Assembly (NCBI GenBank): GCA_963457665.1
Contig: OY735213.1
Coordinates: 50,991,785-51,055,784 of the forward strand
Direction of reading: 5' to 3'
Length of the DNA stretch: 64,000 nucleotides
DNA from: Thysanoteuthis rhombus
Lineage: Eukaryota; Mollusca; Cephalopoda; Oegopsida; Thysanoteuthidae
Made by a program: the position numbers and the translations under genes. The notes below the pieces were generated by a model, which had not been told where the DNA came from, made no database searches, and worked only from the letters and a program-made list of their open reading frames with translations. Below are positions 30,796 to 41,555 of the stretch, piece by piece (position 1 is the stretch's first letter; each line of letters opens with the position of its first letter).

Positions 30796-31239
30796 AACAC
30801 AACCCTAATGATAGGAGGGTAGAGTTCACGCACGCCTAAATTGCGAGCCTCGGTATTATTCGCATGACAACACTATTTTCAGAGACAACAGTATTTAGCA
30901 GTTGAAATGATTGCATCAACGCTAACCTCATTCGAGCATCCACTTCTTTGTGTTGTGTCAGCTATTTCGTTTTACTACGTAATGAAACGTTCATGTGATG
31001 AAACAGGTACGAGCCTGCGTCCAGGTTAAAGGAAATCTCTTCCGACATCTTTAGTGAATTTAAAATGTATTTTTAAATAGCATCTTTTTTGTAACTGTTT
31101 TGTAATTCGTATCTTTATAGATAGATTCTAAATTCAAATAATTAAAGTACAAGTAGTCAAAAAGACGGTTGCAACCATTTTGAAACACCGTAGAATAAGT
31201 ACGTTTTCTGATGAAATGGTTTAAGAGAGAGAAAAAGAG
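30796..31239. other. Unassigned
   Basis: Nothing recognised. Confidence 0.4.
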
Positions 31240-31520
31240 AAAACAAGACTGACTGCCGCAGGATAAAACTCCACTCTCTATTCTGACTATTACAGCAACT
31301 TTTGCGTTGTATGTATGATAAATGAGAAAATATCAAAAATATGTATTTTGGGTATAAATGTATTTATTCATCAGAATTGATTGAGCCCTTACGTATCCGT
31401 ACATTTTCGTCAAAATCCAAGACTTTAGTTCTATCAGTAAGATAGCCTCCTGGCAATCAGCTGGTCGTGATGTCAAATTCCAGTAGGGGAATGTAGATTT
31501 TACAAATCGGTTTACACCCC
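31240..31520 (+). repeat. Family J repeat, copy 2
   Basis: CTGCCGCAGGATAAAACTCC, GTATTTATTCATCAGAAT-like blocks and a tRNA-like section (TCTATCAGTAAGATAGCC, GATGTCAAATTCC) align with 12690-13010. Confidence 0.5.
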
Positions 31521-31774
31521 TCATTTCATCGAGGTTCTTTTTGCTCTCGTTCTTGCTACGGTAACTCCAGTTTCAGAGTTTTACAATCGTGCTCTAGTTT
31601 CTTGGTGTGTTTTTTTTTTTTTTTTTTTTTGTTTTGTTTTTTGTTTCTTTCCTAAATCAAAAATATCTTCAATATCTTGTTTCGGCCAACAGTTTTTGAA
31701 CGACAAATTTCCTAATAAAGATGGGTTTGTATATCTCTGAATTTTTGAGATGAGGTATTATTATTATTTCTATT
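31521..31774. other. Unassigned, with poly-T at 31612-31632
   Basis: T-rich spacer before the hammerhead palindrome. Confidence 0.5.
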
Positions 31775-31904
31775 GATATTCGGACCAATCCCATCTTGGT
31801 TGTTTTTCATACAACGTTTCGGCCGTTGTACTGATGAAGGCCGTAGAGTACAACGGCCGAAACGTTGCATGAAAAACAACCAAGATGAGGATGATCCGAA
31901 TATC
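31775..31904 (+). ncRNA. Hammerhead-like ribozyme core inside a 58-bp-arm palindrome
   Basis: Arms 31775-31832 and 31847-31904 are inverted repeats (53 of 58 positions) with a 14-base centre. On the plus strand CTGATGA (31831-31837), an extra A, GGCCG (31839-31843) with CGGCC (31854-31858) as stem II, and GAAAC (31859-31863) form the conserved hammerhead core. GTTG then C instead of U weakens the minimal stem III; the minus-strand arm keeps GAAACGTTGTATG. Known minimal hammerheads of this form lie in terminal repeats of Penelope-like retroelements. No Penelope protein is seen nearby. Whether it cleaves cannot be judged. Confidence 0.55.
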
Positions 31905-31918
31905 AATAAAAATAAGAT

Positions 31919-32328
31919 GGGTTTGGTTAGTCACTCAATAGAAACTGCCACTTGACCATCGAGTTTCGGCAGTAAGCCCTGTTAGGGGTGATCAATTAAA
32001 AATTGGAAAAAGGAATGCTCAATTAATGAGTTACTTCTTTCTCCCTTTGTTGGATCACTGAAAAGTCTTGATTAAAAAAAAACATGGTCGCTGGCAGACA
32101 CAAACTAAATCACCAATTTGAGATAACCTTACATTGTAAATAGTCCCCTGAAAAAAGTTAATTCAAAAAAACAAAAAAAAATGAGTAAATATTTAAATTT
32201 TCAACCCCCTAGCTCCATTGGTGCGGCCCATACGCGTAACACATATATACTATTCCAGCCAGGTAGAATCACTTAACAACTGAAGATATCTATGTTGACT
32301 ATGTTGACACTTTTGGCTGATAGCTTTT
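31919..32328 (-). mobile_element. Family A repeat, copy 7 (reverse)
   Basis: Begins GTTTGGTTAGTCACTCAATA, then GATCAATTAAAAATTGG, GAGTTACTTCTTTCTCCC, and ends in CCAGCCAGGTAGAATCACTT and ACTGAAGATATCTATGTTGA. Nearly full length. It abuts the hammerhead palindrome. Confidence 0.8.
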
Positions 32329-32784
32329 ATCAAACATTTGTTATGTAGTTGTTCTGGCCAACTTTCTGTGGAGGCTACCTTTGATCAGGACTTCTGCGCC
32401 GAGGGCGACTGTGTTTGAAAGTTGGAACCTTATAAAGGACCGGAGATCAAAGGAGAACTATGAACAGTGACAGCTTAGGCCAAGGCGCAACTGAAGCACT
32501 CCCTTGTCCCTCACATGGCAACTGATACCCAGATAAAATCCTTTCCAGTTGTTTTACTGCGTCTCGCCCGAGAAAAGGGGCTATGGACGCCCGTGCATCA
32601 AGTGCTTGTAAAATTTACACTTCTGGCATAAGAATCTATTGTAGTAAGAAAGTGAAATGTGGCTGTTTTGAAAATAATACATCAAAATGATATTTTTTGT
32701 CTGTTATTAAGATGTGCAGCCACATTTGACGGCATATAAGGTAAAAAGCGCCCCCATCTCTTAAGAGACACCCCCCACTGGAGT
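32329..32784. other. Unassigned, GC-richer
   Basis: More GC-rich than its neighbours (for example CTGCGCCGAGGGCGACTG) and without shared repeat or protein motif. Possibly an unrecognised SINE body or older gene debris. Confidence 0.3.
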
Positions 32785-33045
32785 ATAAACGACCGGTGAC
32801 GAAGTCCCGGTTTCTGTTGCATGCTTCAGCTTAGTGATCCTTGCAAGTCTCGAATCTGGTCGAGACCAGGATTTCATGCCCTACAAGTTTTCATGACCGG
32901 TCCCTTAACAGGAGTCCAGCGAAGTGACACCTCCACTAATCAGTAATCAATCAGCTGCCGGCACAGGGAAATTCCACATTCTTCGCACGTACTGGAAATT
33001 GAACCCAGGACCTACTATGTGATGCACTATCCCTTTACAAAAAGA
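32785..33045 (-). mobile_element. SINE family S1, copy 1 (reverse)
   Basis: The tRNA-like part at 32996-33040 (B-box on the minus strand TGGGTTCAATTTCC) and the 3' part CACTAAGCTGAAGCATGCAA / CAGAAACC / CTTCGTCACCGG (minus strand) match the plus copies at 45078 and 50605. Confidence 0.6.
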
Positions 33046-33469
33046 ACGTTTTAAAATATATTGGTAAGATTGACCCTCGTTGTCCTGTCCGATATTGACC
33101 TGCACTCGAGAAGGGGGTTTAAAAATGAAGGATAAATTAAAGGAATTCAAGGAAATATCTTTTTTCCCCTAATACTCTTTGCTGAAATATTTTTTGTATA
33201 AATTCAAATGATTTTTTTCTGATTCTCTGTCTGCATCAATGAACTCCTCCTCTTGAAGTTGACAATTTACCGGAAAGATTCTCAAAATATATCCGTATCT
33301 GTATTGGAAAATTGATGTTGAGATGTTGATCAAAATTGTAAATAAAATGAATTTCTCCTGTGTAATCGCCTGGGCTGGATGAGTCTCATTATAAAGTTGA
33401 TAATGTTATCATAAATTTATTTCTTCCTTGAATGCTTTGTTTCAAATACCGTAGAGCCGGGTCCAAATA
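33046..33469. other. Unassigned
   Basis: Nothing recognised. Confidence 0.4.
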
Positions 33470-33860
33470 ATGGTACGGGAGTGCTATAGCTTAGTTCGTC
33501 TTTCTATCGACAATGCTTTCCGTAATATGGGCTGTTCCGAGCAGGGTGATCTTTTGAACGGCGTATATGTTACTTGTGATACAGCTGGTGGATTCTTTTG
33601 TTCCCTTCTTCCCGAGTTCTGAAGTTCCGACGTTCACTGGTGTAATTTCGGTCTTCATTTCTCACATCCAGTTCATCTCGATCTCTATGTATTTGTATGT
33701 TAAAATCTTTTCAGTGATTTTCACGCAGATGGCATTGTTATGTTAATGAACATGCACCTCTTTTTTTTTTGTCCTTGATGACCATGTCAGGTTTGCTGCC
33801 TTCCATTTCTCAGTCAAAGTGGTTGTTTTCAGTGACCATGCTGGGCTGATCAACATACCA
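33470..33860 (-). pseudogene. Non-LTR retrotransposon C-terminal domain (R2/R4-type-like)
   Basis: Minus strand: KKKRCMFINITMPSA then, after a frameshift, IQIHRDRDELDVRNE, then KRSPCSEQPILRKALSI. From memory, many non-LTR elements with a restriction-enzyme-like C-terminal domain end in the order K--C-LIDI-IP-D--V--KE-EK, KY-DL-IEL-RMW, and TAHILRKALS. The order fits, but at least two shifts and many stops are present. Only about 130 residues remain. Confidence 0.45.
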
Positions 33861-33866
33861 CCTCTG

Positions 33867-33888
33867 AGTAGTAGTAGTAGTAGTAGTG
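33867..33888. repeat. (AGT)n microsatellite
   Basis: Seven trinucleotide units. Confidence 0.9.
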
Positions 33889-33911
33889 TGATTATTAGTA
33901 TTACTAGCATA

Positions 33912-34500
33912 TATCCGTAAAAAAATGACGGGTTTGCTTATGGATCGGCACTGCGGAGCCTAAATCTATTTTGTGGGTATAATTCATTTTCTAATAATTC
34001 AAGTATCCTAATTTTAATTTGTCAAAATCTTAACTCAATTCAAACTGTTTTCATGTGTTATCTATAACATGTTGTTATATCTATAGTCTCAAGAGTATGA
34101 CGTAATCTTCATTGTTATGTCATGATAGGAAGGTAGATTAACTGATAAGATCAATGTGCAAACAGAGTAGAAATTAGTATATATACTCATTATGTATCTA
34201 GATTTGCATATAACCGTAAAAAAATGACGGGGTTATTCATGTATGGATCGGCACTCAGGAGCCTAAAGCTATTCTAGGTAATTTATTTTCAATAATTCAA
34301 GTATCCTAATTTTCAGTTTGTTTTTTTTTTCAACGTCTATACTCAACTCAAGTTATTCTAATGTGTGATCAGACAAAAAGCCATAGAAGTTTCTCTGACG
34401 TAATCTTCGTTATTATGTCATGATAGGAAGGTAAATAAACCAATGAGATGCGTGAATGAAAACAGAGAAGAAATTAGTATTACATTATATGCTTATCATA
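33912..34500 (+). repeat. Family L repeat, tandem pair
   Basis: Two units of about 295 bases (33912-34210; 34211-34500), each with CCGTAAAAAAATGACGG, GGATCGGCACT..GGAGCCTAAA, CAAGTATCCTAATTTT, TGACGTAATCTTC and TATGTCATGATAGGAAGGTA. Single relatives at 59190-59470 and 60165-60310. Non-coding. Confidence 0.75.
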
Positions 34501-34892
34501 TGGGTATATATCACTGAGCCTTTCGCAAACTATACATGAACATTTTCCACAGCAAATGCTTAGAGACGTCATACCTCTAGTCATTAAAAACACATTATTT
34601 ACTAGTAATTGGTTGTATCTGCCAAATTAGTGCTACAGTCAAATAACCTAACTGTTTTTGTGTTCATGCTCGGAGTGGATATCGGGAAGAATCGGTGAAT
34701 CATAATTAGAAGTCATCCATTTTGGAATCTGTAAATCTTGACATCTTCGCGATATTAATGACATTTAAACAGGTGTCTCTGGCGCCATATCAACATCCTC
34801 CCTGGTACGATATGCCTGACACATTAAAATAATACCCCCATAGAGACATTTATCCAAAGTCTATGTCCATTTAATGATTTTAAAAGAGACGT
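34501..34892. other. Unassigned
   Basis: Nothing recognised. Confidence 0.4.
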
Positions 34893-35248
34893 GAACAGGT
34901 CTAGTTAGTGACTCGAAAGAAACTGTCAGACGAACGACGTCTTTTGGTAGTATGTCGGGTTGGAGGTGATCAATTAAAAACTTGGGAAAACAGGTGATAA
35001 ATGAATGAGTGATTTCTCTTTAGTTGTGATCACTAGAAAATGTCCAAGTTTTCTAAAAACAAGCGTTAACTCAAACGGACACAAAATGAGGGATCAATTT
35101 AGCATCAATTCACATCGTACACTGAACACTGATTAAAATCCAATTTGGTGGGGGGGTATTCAAAAAACGCTTTTCTCGACATGATAAGAAGTCAGAATCA
35201 TTAAAAAACTGATGTTAAACAATGTAGACTGTTTTGGATGACGGTTTC
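34893..35248 (-). mobile_element. Family A repeat, copy 8 (reverse)
   Basis: AACAGGTCTAGTTAGTGACT, AAAGAAACTGTCAGACGAAC, GTGATCACTAGAAAATGTCC and the closing GATGACGGTTTCC mark both ends. The GGCT block is deleted. Confidence 0.75.
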
Positions 35249-35935
35249 CAACATGAAAAATGAGAACAACCTCGAAAAATACAAGAGGTTAATATTTCTT
35301 TTGCAAGCACAAAAGTTTTTAACATTGAGTGAGCATAGGTGTGAAACTTGATAAATTTACAGATTTACAAACCTTCCCTACACATACAGAAATATGGGTT
35401 AACAACTTTGCAATTGTAATCTTCATTTTTTTTTTTCAAATAGTGTTCTGTTTGAGTTGAAATGCTCAAACAGTTATTCATACTTGACGATGTGTTATTT
35501 TTCTTTTTTTTTTTTTGACAGCAACAAAAAAAAGATTATAAAACGGGTAGGTAGACAAATCAATTTTTTTAATTAAATTAATACAGGTTTTTTTTATTAT
35601 ATGTGCAATAAACACCTCTTACCCTCTCCGTTTTGAAAATTGAAAAAAAAAACAGCAACTGTTTACGTAGTTTCATCTTTGATAGAGGAAGGAGGAGTAA
35701 GACGTCTCGATAGAGAGAGGAGGAGACAGAGGGAGATTGAAATACGACCTACAACTCAAGAATCATACTAAAATTCGATCATCAATCAGGAGCTAATACA
35801 AATGCAGCAGCCACAAGAAGTGATAATTCTAAAATGAGTATGAATGAGAAATCACTCCCCCCCCCCCCCAACTCAAACAACTTTTGGAAGGTGATTTTCA
35901 AAATCTAACCTGCTAAAAACGTGCTAGGGATCCAA
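35249..35935. other. Unassigned, poly-C run at 35857-35869
   Basis: AT-rich with homopolymer runs; no repeat or protein motif recognised. Confidence 0.4.
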
Positions 35936-36019
35936 TGTTTACCCATCAAAAAATTTCATGAGCTTATGCTGTTTGATTTTTGCGCTAGGTTGTCACATAC
36001 TGACGGACGGACGAACATC

Positions 36020-36150
36020 AATAAAATAACTGGCTCTGTCTGTCACTGAGTCCACTTCTAAACCTTCGTGCAGCTCAACTAAATTCGATGTGCATACTTA
36101 GTAGACTTAGGGGAAGAACAAAGGACTATTTGGTTTCCCCACATTCATTT
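36020..36150 (+). repeat. Possible family F repeat, copy 2
   Basis: Low-identity relative of 13297-13480; preceded by GACGGACGGACGAAC, a short tandem repeat. Confidence 0.3.
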
Positions 36151-36325
36151 TTAAAGGCTTTTGTAGAGGCTTTCTATTTAGAAAGCAACTATAATGCTAT
36201 AAAACTAAACTTTTAATTTCAATTCAATATACATATGTACGTATGCATGATAACTGGAAACCACCCGATACGGGGGCCCTCCGTAGGAACTAGCTGAAAA
36301 TCGCCCGACATAATGATGTCTAATT

Positions 36326-36401
<76 letters not shown>
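36326..36401. repeat. (AT)n-(GT)n compound microsatellite
   Basis: About 20 bases AT then about 55 bases GT. Frames across it on both strands are artefacts. Confidence 0.95.
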
Positions 36402-36402
<1 letters not shown>

Positions 36403-36517
36403 GGATCTGCTGTGCAGCTCAAACAGTTGGTTTGGGCTCCTAGCCAGGTTGATTCACCGAGAAAGTTGCAACTATTTCCTGGCATGCAAGACTAAATTAT
36501 AAACCACAAATTTAGTT

Positions 36518-36600
36518 ACAGGGGATTTGGTGGCCCTGGTGGCCATGTCGCTCGAAGGGCCCCTCCTCCAGCATTTAGTGCATTAGTTCCAAACCTGGGA
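36518..36600. mobile_element. Fragment related to the hAT MITE at 6752
   Basis: CAGGGGATTTGGTGGCCC at the start and CCTCCAGCATTTAGTG inside match its left half. Confidence 0.4.
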
Positions 36601-36703
36601 CCGCAAACTCATGAGGGTCGACAAAGGTTATTATTAGTGATCCGTGGGCAGACCTTTGGAAAGTGTGAGTTCCCCCTTTAACATAACAACGTTTTCCTTT
36701 TTT

Positions 36704-36880
36704 TGAGACAACGGTGTTCAACCGATTTGCAGTAAGGGGATTGGAATCGGTGAGCCGAGTTCGAACTTGCACATGTCCTTGGAAAAGGCATGAATCCATC
36801 TTTCCTCCCATCAGCTATTTACCAAAAGCTAATGAAGTGAATGACATCGATTCGGATCCTTGTCGCCACTAAGTCAATTT
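36704..36880 (+). mobile_element. SINE family S2, copy 1
   Basis: AGCCGAGTTCGAACTTGC (B-box region) and GTCCTTGGAAAAGGCATGAA, TCCATCTTTCCTCCC match 55494-55745 in order. Its A-box region is damaged. Confidence 0.5.
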
Positions 36881-37596
36881 TAGCATATCGTCCCCCCCGC
36901 CAAACCTTCAAGTCTATCTGAGAAAAGGGAGGGTACAGACGACCCTGTAATATGTGATACCCAAGAGATTTAGATTTAGATATAGATTACACTGTTCTCT
37001 TACTCTCAGATTTCGTAGATACAGCGATATTTGCACAGGAGAGATAAAAGATCGAAATAACGAAGTTTCCAATTTAGATGTTATTTTTGAATTTTTCGTT
37101 TCTGGAAGTTACTCTCAAATTCGAAAAATTAAAAGAAACATCTACATTAGTAACAATGGACTTCAAGTCATAATTCTTTTTTAGAACATTTAAGAAATGT
37201 CAACATTGGACTCACAAAGTCGAGAGAACAAAAATAAAATAAACATTGGCAAGATAGCAAAGCATGCGCGTTGAGCAGTCTGGTAACTAGAGAGTGATGT
37301 CTCGTCACACTTCCGTGAAAAAAAAAAGCGATTCTTTTTTTTCTCTACTCTGGACGTGTTTGCAACTGAATAAGTTTGCCCGAAGCAATATCGCTTCTAT
37401 TCTAGCTTTGAATGCATAATTAATTGTTTCCTGCATGTGTCTCTATTTCCTGGCGTTCTAGTCTTACAATCGATTAGTTGATTTGTATGCCTTTATAATA
37501 TATTGGTACATTAGTTTGACTTTAGGTTGAGTATTAAATCCAGGCGTTTTTCAAGAAGATGTTTGAATTCATAACAATCACTAAGATTAACTTGAG
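36881..37596. other. Unassigned
   Basis: A 76-codon plus frame (36954-37184) shows no family motif. Nothing else recognised. Confidence 0.4.
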
Positions 37597-37972
37597 ACAA
37601 TAGAGACCAAAAATATCAAATGTGTTTGGCTTAATACAGTAGAGACCGAAAAGTATTATCAAAGCTTTGCTTAATTCAGTATAGGCCAAAATGTATTTAC
37701 TAAGCTTTGCTTAATACGGTAGTAGCCAAAAAGTATTTACTAGGTCTTGCTTGATACAGTGGTGGTCAACAAGTATTTAATGGATTTCACGTAATACAGT
37801 AGAGGCCAAAAAGTATTTGCTAAACTTTGGTTTAATATGGTAGACGCCAAAAACTTTGCTATACGATAGAGACCAAAAAATATTCACGAAGCTTTGCTTA
37901 GTATTTTAAAGACCAAAAAGTATTCACTAAGCTTTGCTTGATACAGCAGAGACTAAAAGTATTTACTGCTCT
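37597..37972 (+). repeat. Minisatellite, unit about 40 bp, about nine to ten units
   Basis: Diverged units on the pattern GCTTTGCTTAATACAGTAGA-GGCCAAAAAGTATTTACTAA. Some units are shortened. It ends directly before an RTE-like insertion. Confidence 0.85.
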
Positions 37973-37977
37973 TAGCT

Positions 37978-38497
37978 TCATCATCATCATCATCATTCTT
38001 TTAACGTCCGTCGTTAGGCAAAGACCTTCCCCAGGATTCGCTGCACTTCTCCATCACGGGCGGCGCAGAGCCAGTACTTTCTGAATTTGTCCTGCTTGTC
38101 TCTCTTGTCTCTTCATTCTGCCAGCCTCGGTTGTGCATGATGTAATCTCTGGAGATCCATGTCGTGAGTCGCGATGTCCATCAGTTGTCCACCATTCTTG
38201 CAACATGGCCAGCCCACCGCCATTTGAGATTTTTAATGGATTCTATGATATCCCTGACTCTTGTCTTTTCCCCAGATGTACTATGCTGTCTTGTGGTCTC
38301 TCCATGTGAGGCCCAGCATAATTCTTTCATGTGCATGTTGCATGGTTCTCAATTTGCAGATCTGTCTATTGGTTAGGTTCCATGTTTCAGCTCCATAAGT
38401 GACTACTGGGAGAATGCATTGGTTGTACACCCTTCTTTTTAGGATTAATGGGATCTTCTTATTTTTGAAGGTTGGGCTTGCTCTGCCAAAGGCTCGC
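37978..38497 (-). pseudogene. RTE-like C-terminal coding and 3' end
   Basis: Plus strand starts with the (CAT)n tail (37978-37997), then CTTTTAACGTCCGTCGTTAG. The minus-strand frame reads RAFGRASPTFKNKKIPL, RRVYNQCILPVVTYGAETWN, NRQICKLRTMQHAHERIM and LTWRDHKTA. The KWQW-GHVARM block follows out of frame near 38210. 5'-truncated at about 38497; the host sequence AGCTT on each side may be a short target duplication. Confidence 0.8.
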
Positions 38498-38790
38498 CAT
38501 AGCTTAGTCTGGCAACAAAGATGGGACATGGAGTTAAGATCCAACATGCTACTGGAGTAATGGCTTGCGAGATTAGCTGTTTCACAGTGCGGCAAACCAC
38601 GTGGACATTCATTGAAGATGTTCGTTTGCTCTACGTTGGGTGATAAATGATTGTTTTCAAAGTCATACGTCCGTATCTTCACTCTAGAAATTCATTCACG
38701 AGATTTAAACAGCAAATTCAAGGAGCTAATAAAATCCAATAGGAAAACACCATAAATATTTTCCAGAGTGGTACCTTTTGGCCAGGACAT
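38498..38790. other. Unassigned
   Basis: The minus frame that runs out of the RTE piece continues here (NHLSPNVEQTNIFNECPRG), with no recognised family. Confidence 0.35.
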
Positions 38791-38797
38791 TCCCTAC

Positions 38798-38925
38798 TAT
38801 TCCCTGCCACTTCTTAATACTACTAGTTCTCAAACATAAGCAATCTCTCTGCCATTCCCAGCCACATCTTAATACTATCAATTCTCAAACATGATCTGAT
38901 TCATTGCCATTTCTTATCATTCGTC
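38798..38925 (+). repeat. Tandem duplication, unit about 60 bp
   Basis: GCCACTTCTTAATACTACTA / GCCACATCTTAATACTATCA and GTTCTCAAACATAAGC / ATTCTCAAACATGATC are two units. Confidence 0.7.
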
Positions 38926-39276
38926 CCATTAACGTTGGGGAACTAGTAGTATCAATGTGTGGTAGGTATGGTTTTTTCATCAAAATATTTCATTAAGACG
39001 TGGCAGGGATATTTTTGCATCAAAATATATTTTTAGCTTGTGACAGGGGGTTGGCTGCGATGAAAAGTACTGTTGTATTTTCAATCCAATTAAAAGCATC
39101 GCTGAAGACCATTTATCTGGCACTACGAAAGCCTCTTGTCGACAATAAATACGATGGTAGATCAGGGGTGAAATCAGTACTAGCAATCAACACGTTAGTG
39201 TCACACATCACCAGCAATGACCATGGAGGTTTCTTCACACCAATTCCTGAGGTTAACGGACTTCCTCACTTGTCAT
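38926..39276. other. Unassigned
   Basis: A 92-codon plus frame (39000-39278) contains no motif I recognise. Confidence 0.35.
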
Positions 39277-39727
39277 AATCATTAGCAGCCTTTTAGCGTC
39301 CGACGTTGGACAGAGACCCTCTCCAAGAGTTGCTGAATCTTTCTATCGTATCAAGTTACTGGTGACCAGTATAGAGAGCCAACTTCGTCACGCCGTCTTG
39401 TGTTCTGTTGGCTGCAATTTCACATATCTCTGGGGACCCACTTTGTGAGCAGCGATGTCCAGCGGTTGTCTGACATTCTTGCAACATGACCAGCCCATTG
39501 CTATTTGAGTTTTCTAATATTTTTTTTTATATCTCTGACTCCTGTCTCTCCTCTGGTATACTGTGATCTTCTTGTGAGGTTGAGCATGATTTTCTCCGGT
39601 TGCATGGTTCTCAGTTTGAGAGTCAATCTTTTGGTTAGTTTCCATGTTTCAGCTCCATAGGTGACTATCAGGAGGATGCATTGGTTGTAGACACTTCTTT
39701 GGGATTTGTGGGATTTTTCTTGGTGAG
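39277..39727 (-). pseudogene. RTE-like C-terminal coding and 3' end
   Basis: Plus strand: short tail, CCTTTTAGCGTCCGACGTTG, GACATTCTTGCAACATGACC. The minus frame gives RSVYNQCILLIVTYGAETWK. 5'-truncated at about 39727. Confidence 0.75.
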
Positions 39728-40780
39728 AACTCATTCATTCAATTATGAACTTCCAAGATCTTTCGTTATTGTTGTTATTACTTTTTGTCTTCCAGTCTCA
39801 TATCTCTATTACTTTGCAAGCTCGAGTAACAATATACAATAATCTACTTAGCTGATATCAACCTTTTAAGGGAGGGCCGCCCGAGGATCTTAGTACACAA
39901 CCAAATGACCCCAACATGACCAGTACACAATCTACTGCTGCCCTTCATTCGAATTCCATAGAAAAGTGAATATATATCCATCTACTCCTATCAGTATCAC
40001 CATTCTCACACACTGTTGACTTCTGCAATTCTATGCAAATAGCAAATCTTATAACTATTAAAACGATGACTTGAATGCTGACTACTGATAAATTCGATTC
40101 AACCACCCATACATCTTCCCCAGGGTTTGAACACTGGCCGCTGGCAATAAAGACAAACTATCTGTTAAAGTTTCCATCGATGCACATGAAGCCCAAGACC
40201 TCCCAGCTCCTAGGGACGGTATCGTCTACCCGGCCTGCCACAAGTTGTATGTGCATCCAATTCTGCCAACGATGACATGGAACTTCAGGATAAACTCCTG
40301 ACCAATGATGAAAATCGAAGGACAAACTGATCTTGAACCTAAAAATCGATATCAAGAAGAGGAATAGAGGACGTCATCTTAGATTTCAACGCTCTGCTTT
40401 GAGTATGGAGCCCTGAGCTGAAACTATCCTGGATAAATGCAGATTTCTTATAAATTTGAAATTATAATTGGATTAACATGCTATGTTCAGTTGGCTTCAA
40501 AACATTTCCTAAGCCTGAAGTGTCTTCTAATCTGACATTTTGCCCCTTTTGAACACAGCAGATATCAATTTAGAATTAAATACGCATCAAGTTTGAGTAA
40601 AATACACAGAAAATATCCCTACGTTAGATTGTCTTGATTTGACATCCGTAATAATTTCATTACTTAATGAGTCGGAGAAGAGCAGACCAGTTTAATAACG
40701 ACTATCATGAAACAACGGACATTTAAGAGAAGCAAAACACTGTACCATGTTTAAGAAAAGAGTTAGAAAGCCTGGTATTG
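39728..40780. other. Unassigned; possible tRNA-like trace at 40115-40165
   Basis: On the minus strand GTGTTCAAACCC could be a B-box, with TAACAGATAGTTTG as a poor A-box. No second copy. Nothing else recognised. Confidence 0.3.
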
Positions 40781-41182
40781 AACAACCGTGGTCATCAAAG
40801 ATGGAAAAAGGCCCTATACTTTTTATTTACTTACATGTTTCCGTGCGTTTATTCAAATGTTTGCGGGTTCCAGCGCTCCTGATCACACCGTTCTGTCTAC
40901 AGACTTGAAAATTTCGTTTTTTCTTTTTTTTAGATATTTGAGGAAAAAAGCTTTTGGGGGCTTTATTCTAACGGGTCTATTGATAACATCTAGATTCTCC
41001 AGAATCTAGATGTTTTTAGATATGATTTTTTGTCTATTTTAGACGTTTTCCAGTGGAGAACGCCAGTGATGTAATAAAGAGAATTTATTCTGGCCATATT
41101 TATTCTCCAATGAAATTCCTCTGCATGAGTTTGAATTTTGACATTACGACTGTTCAATTATTAACTACGATTAGGTTGATGG
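40781..41182 (+). mobile_element. Family B repeat, copy 6
   Basis: ATTGAACAACCGTGGTCATC at the start, palindrome CATCTAGATTCT-CC-AGAATCTAGATG (40987-41012) perfect, end GACTGTTCAATTATTAACTA. The family copy with the clearest architecture. Confidence 0.8.
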
Positions 41183-41269
41183 TTACTTGGTCGCTTTTGG
41201 GTTTCCGGACACTCTCTTCGGGACTACACAACATTCGCAGAGCGCATACCTCTGCCAACCTTGGTAATA

Positions 41270-41385
41270 ATGTCCTGGGTCCGCCCCTAAATTTAACCAA
41301 TTCTTCTTCAGCCCATAGCCTACCCTTCGATCAAATGTCATTAGAATTCATTGAGAACTTTTGGAAACATTGTATGACAGGACTG
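41270..41385 (+). repeat. Family E repeat, copy 3
   Basis: GGGTCCGCCCCTAAATTTAA, CATAGCCTACCCTTCGATC and GAGAACTTTTGGAAACATTG match 58270-58370 and 22600-22735. Confidence 0.6.
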
Positions 41386-41518
41386 GCCCAAGCCCTTATA
41401 GCAGAATTCGATTTTCCCCTTCCACCTCTTGGGGCCGCTGTCTTGAGGCACCTCTGGAGGCCACAGTACTCTAAGCAGCGTCTTAGTTCTCTTATGCTTT
41501 GGATAGGCTCCACACGTC
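41386..41518. other. Unassigned, GC-richer
   Basis: GCCCAAGCCCTTATAGC onward has no match in the window. An overlapping 184-codon plus frame is a chimera of repeats. Confidence 0.35.
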
Positions 41519-41547
41519 TTTCTCTCTCTCTCTCTCTCTCTCTCTGC
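41519..41547. repeat. (CT)n microsatellite
   Basis: About 28 bases CT at the truncated 3' edge of an RTE-like fragment. Confidence 0.9.
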
Positions 41548-41555
41548 CCTGTAGG

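Noticed and set aside
36219-36485. 88-codon frame with a Thr-His run
   Set aside because: Produced by the (GT)n microsatellite at 36346-36401.
37597-37972. CRISPR array
   Set aside because: The 40-bp units are diverged and contiguous, without unique spacers of constant length, and the rest of the window is clearly eukaryotic.
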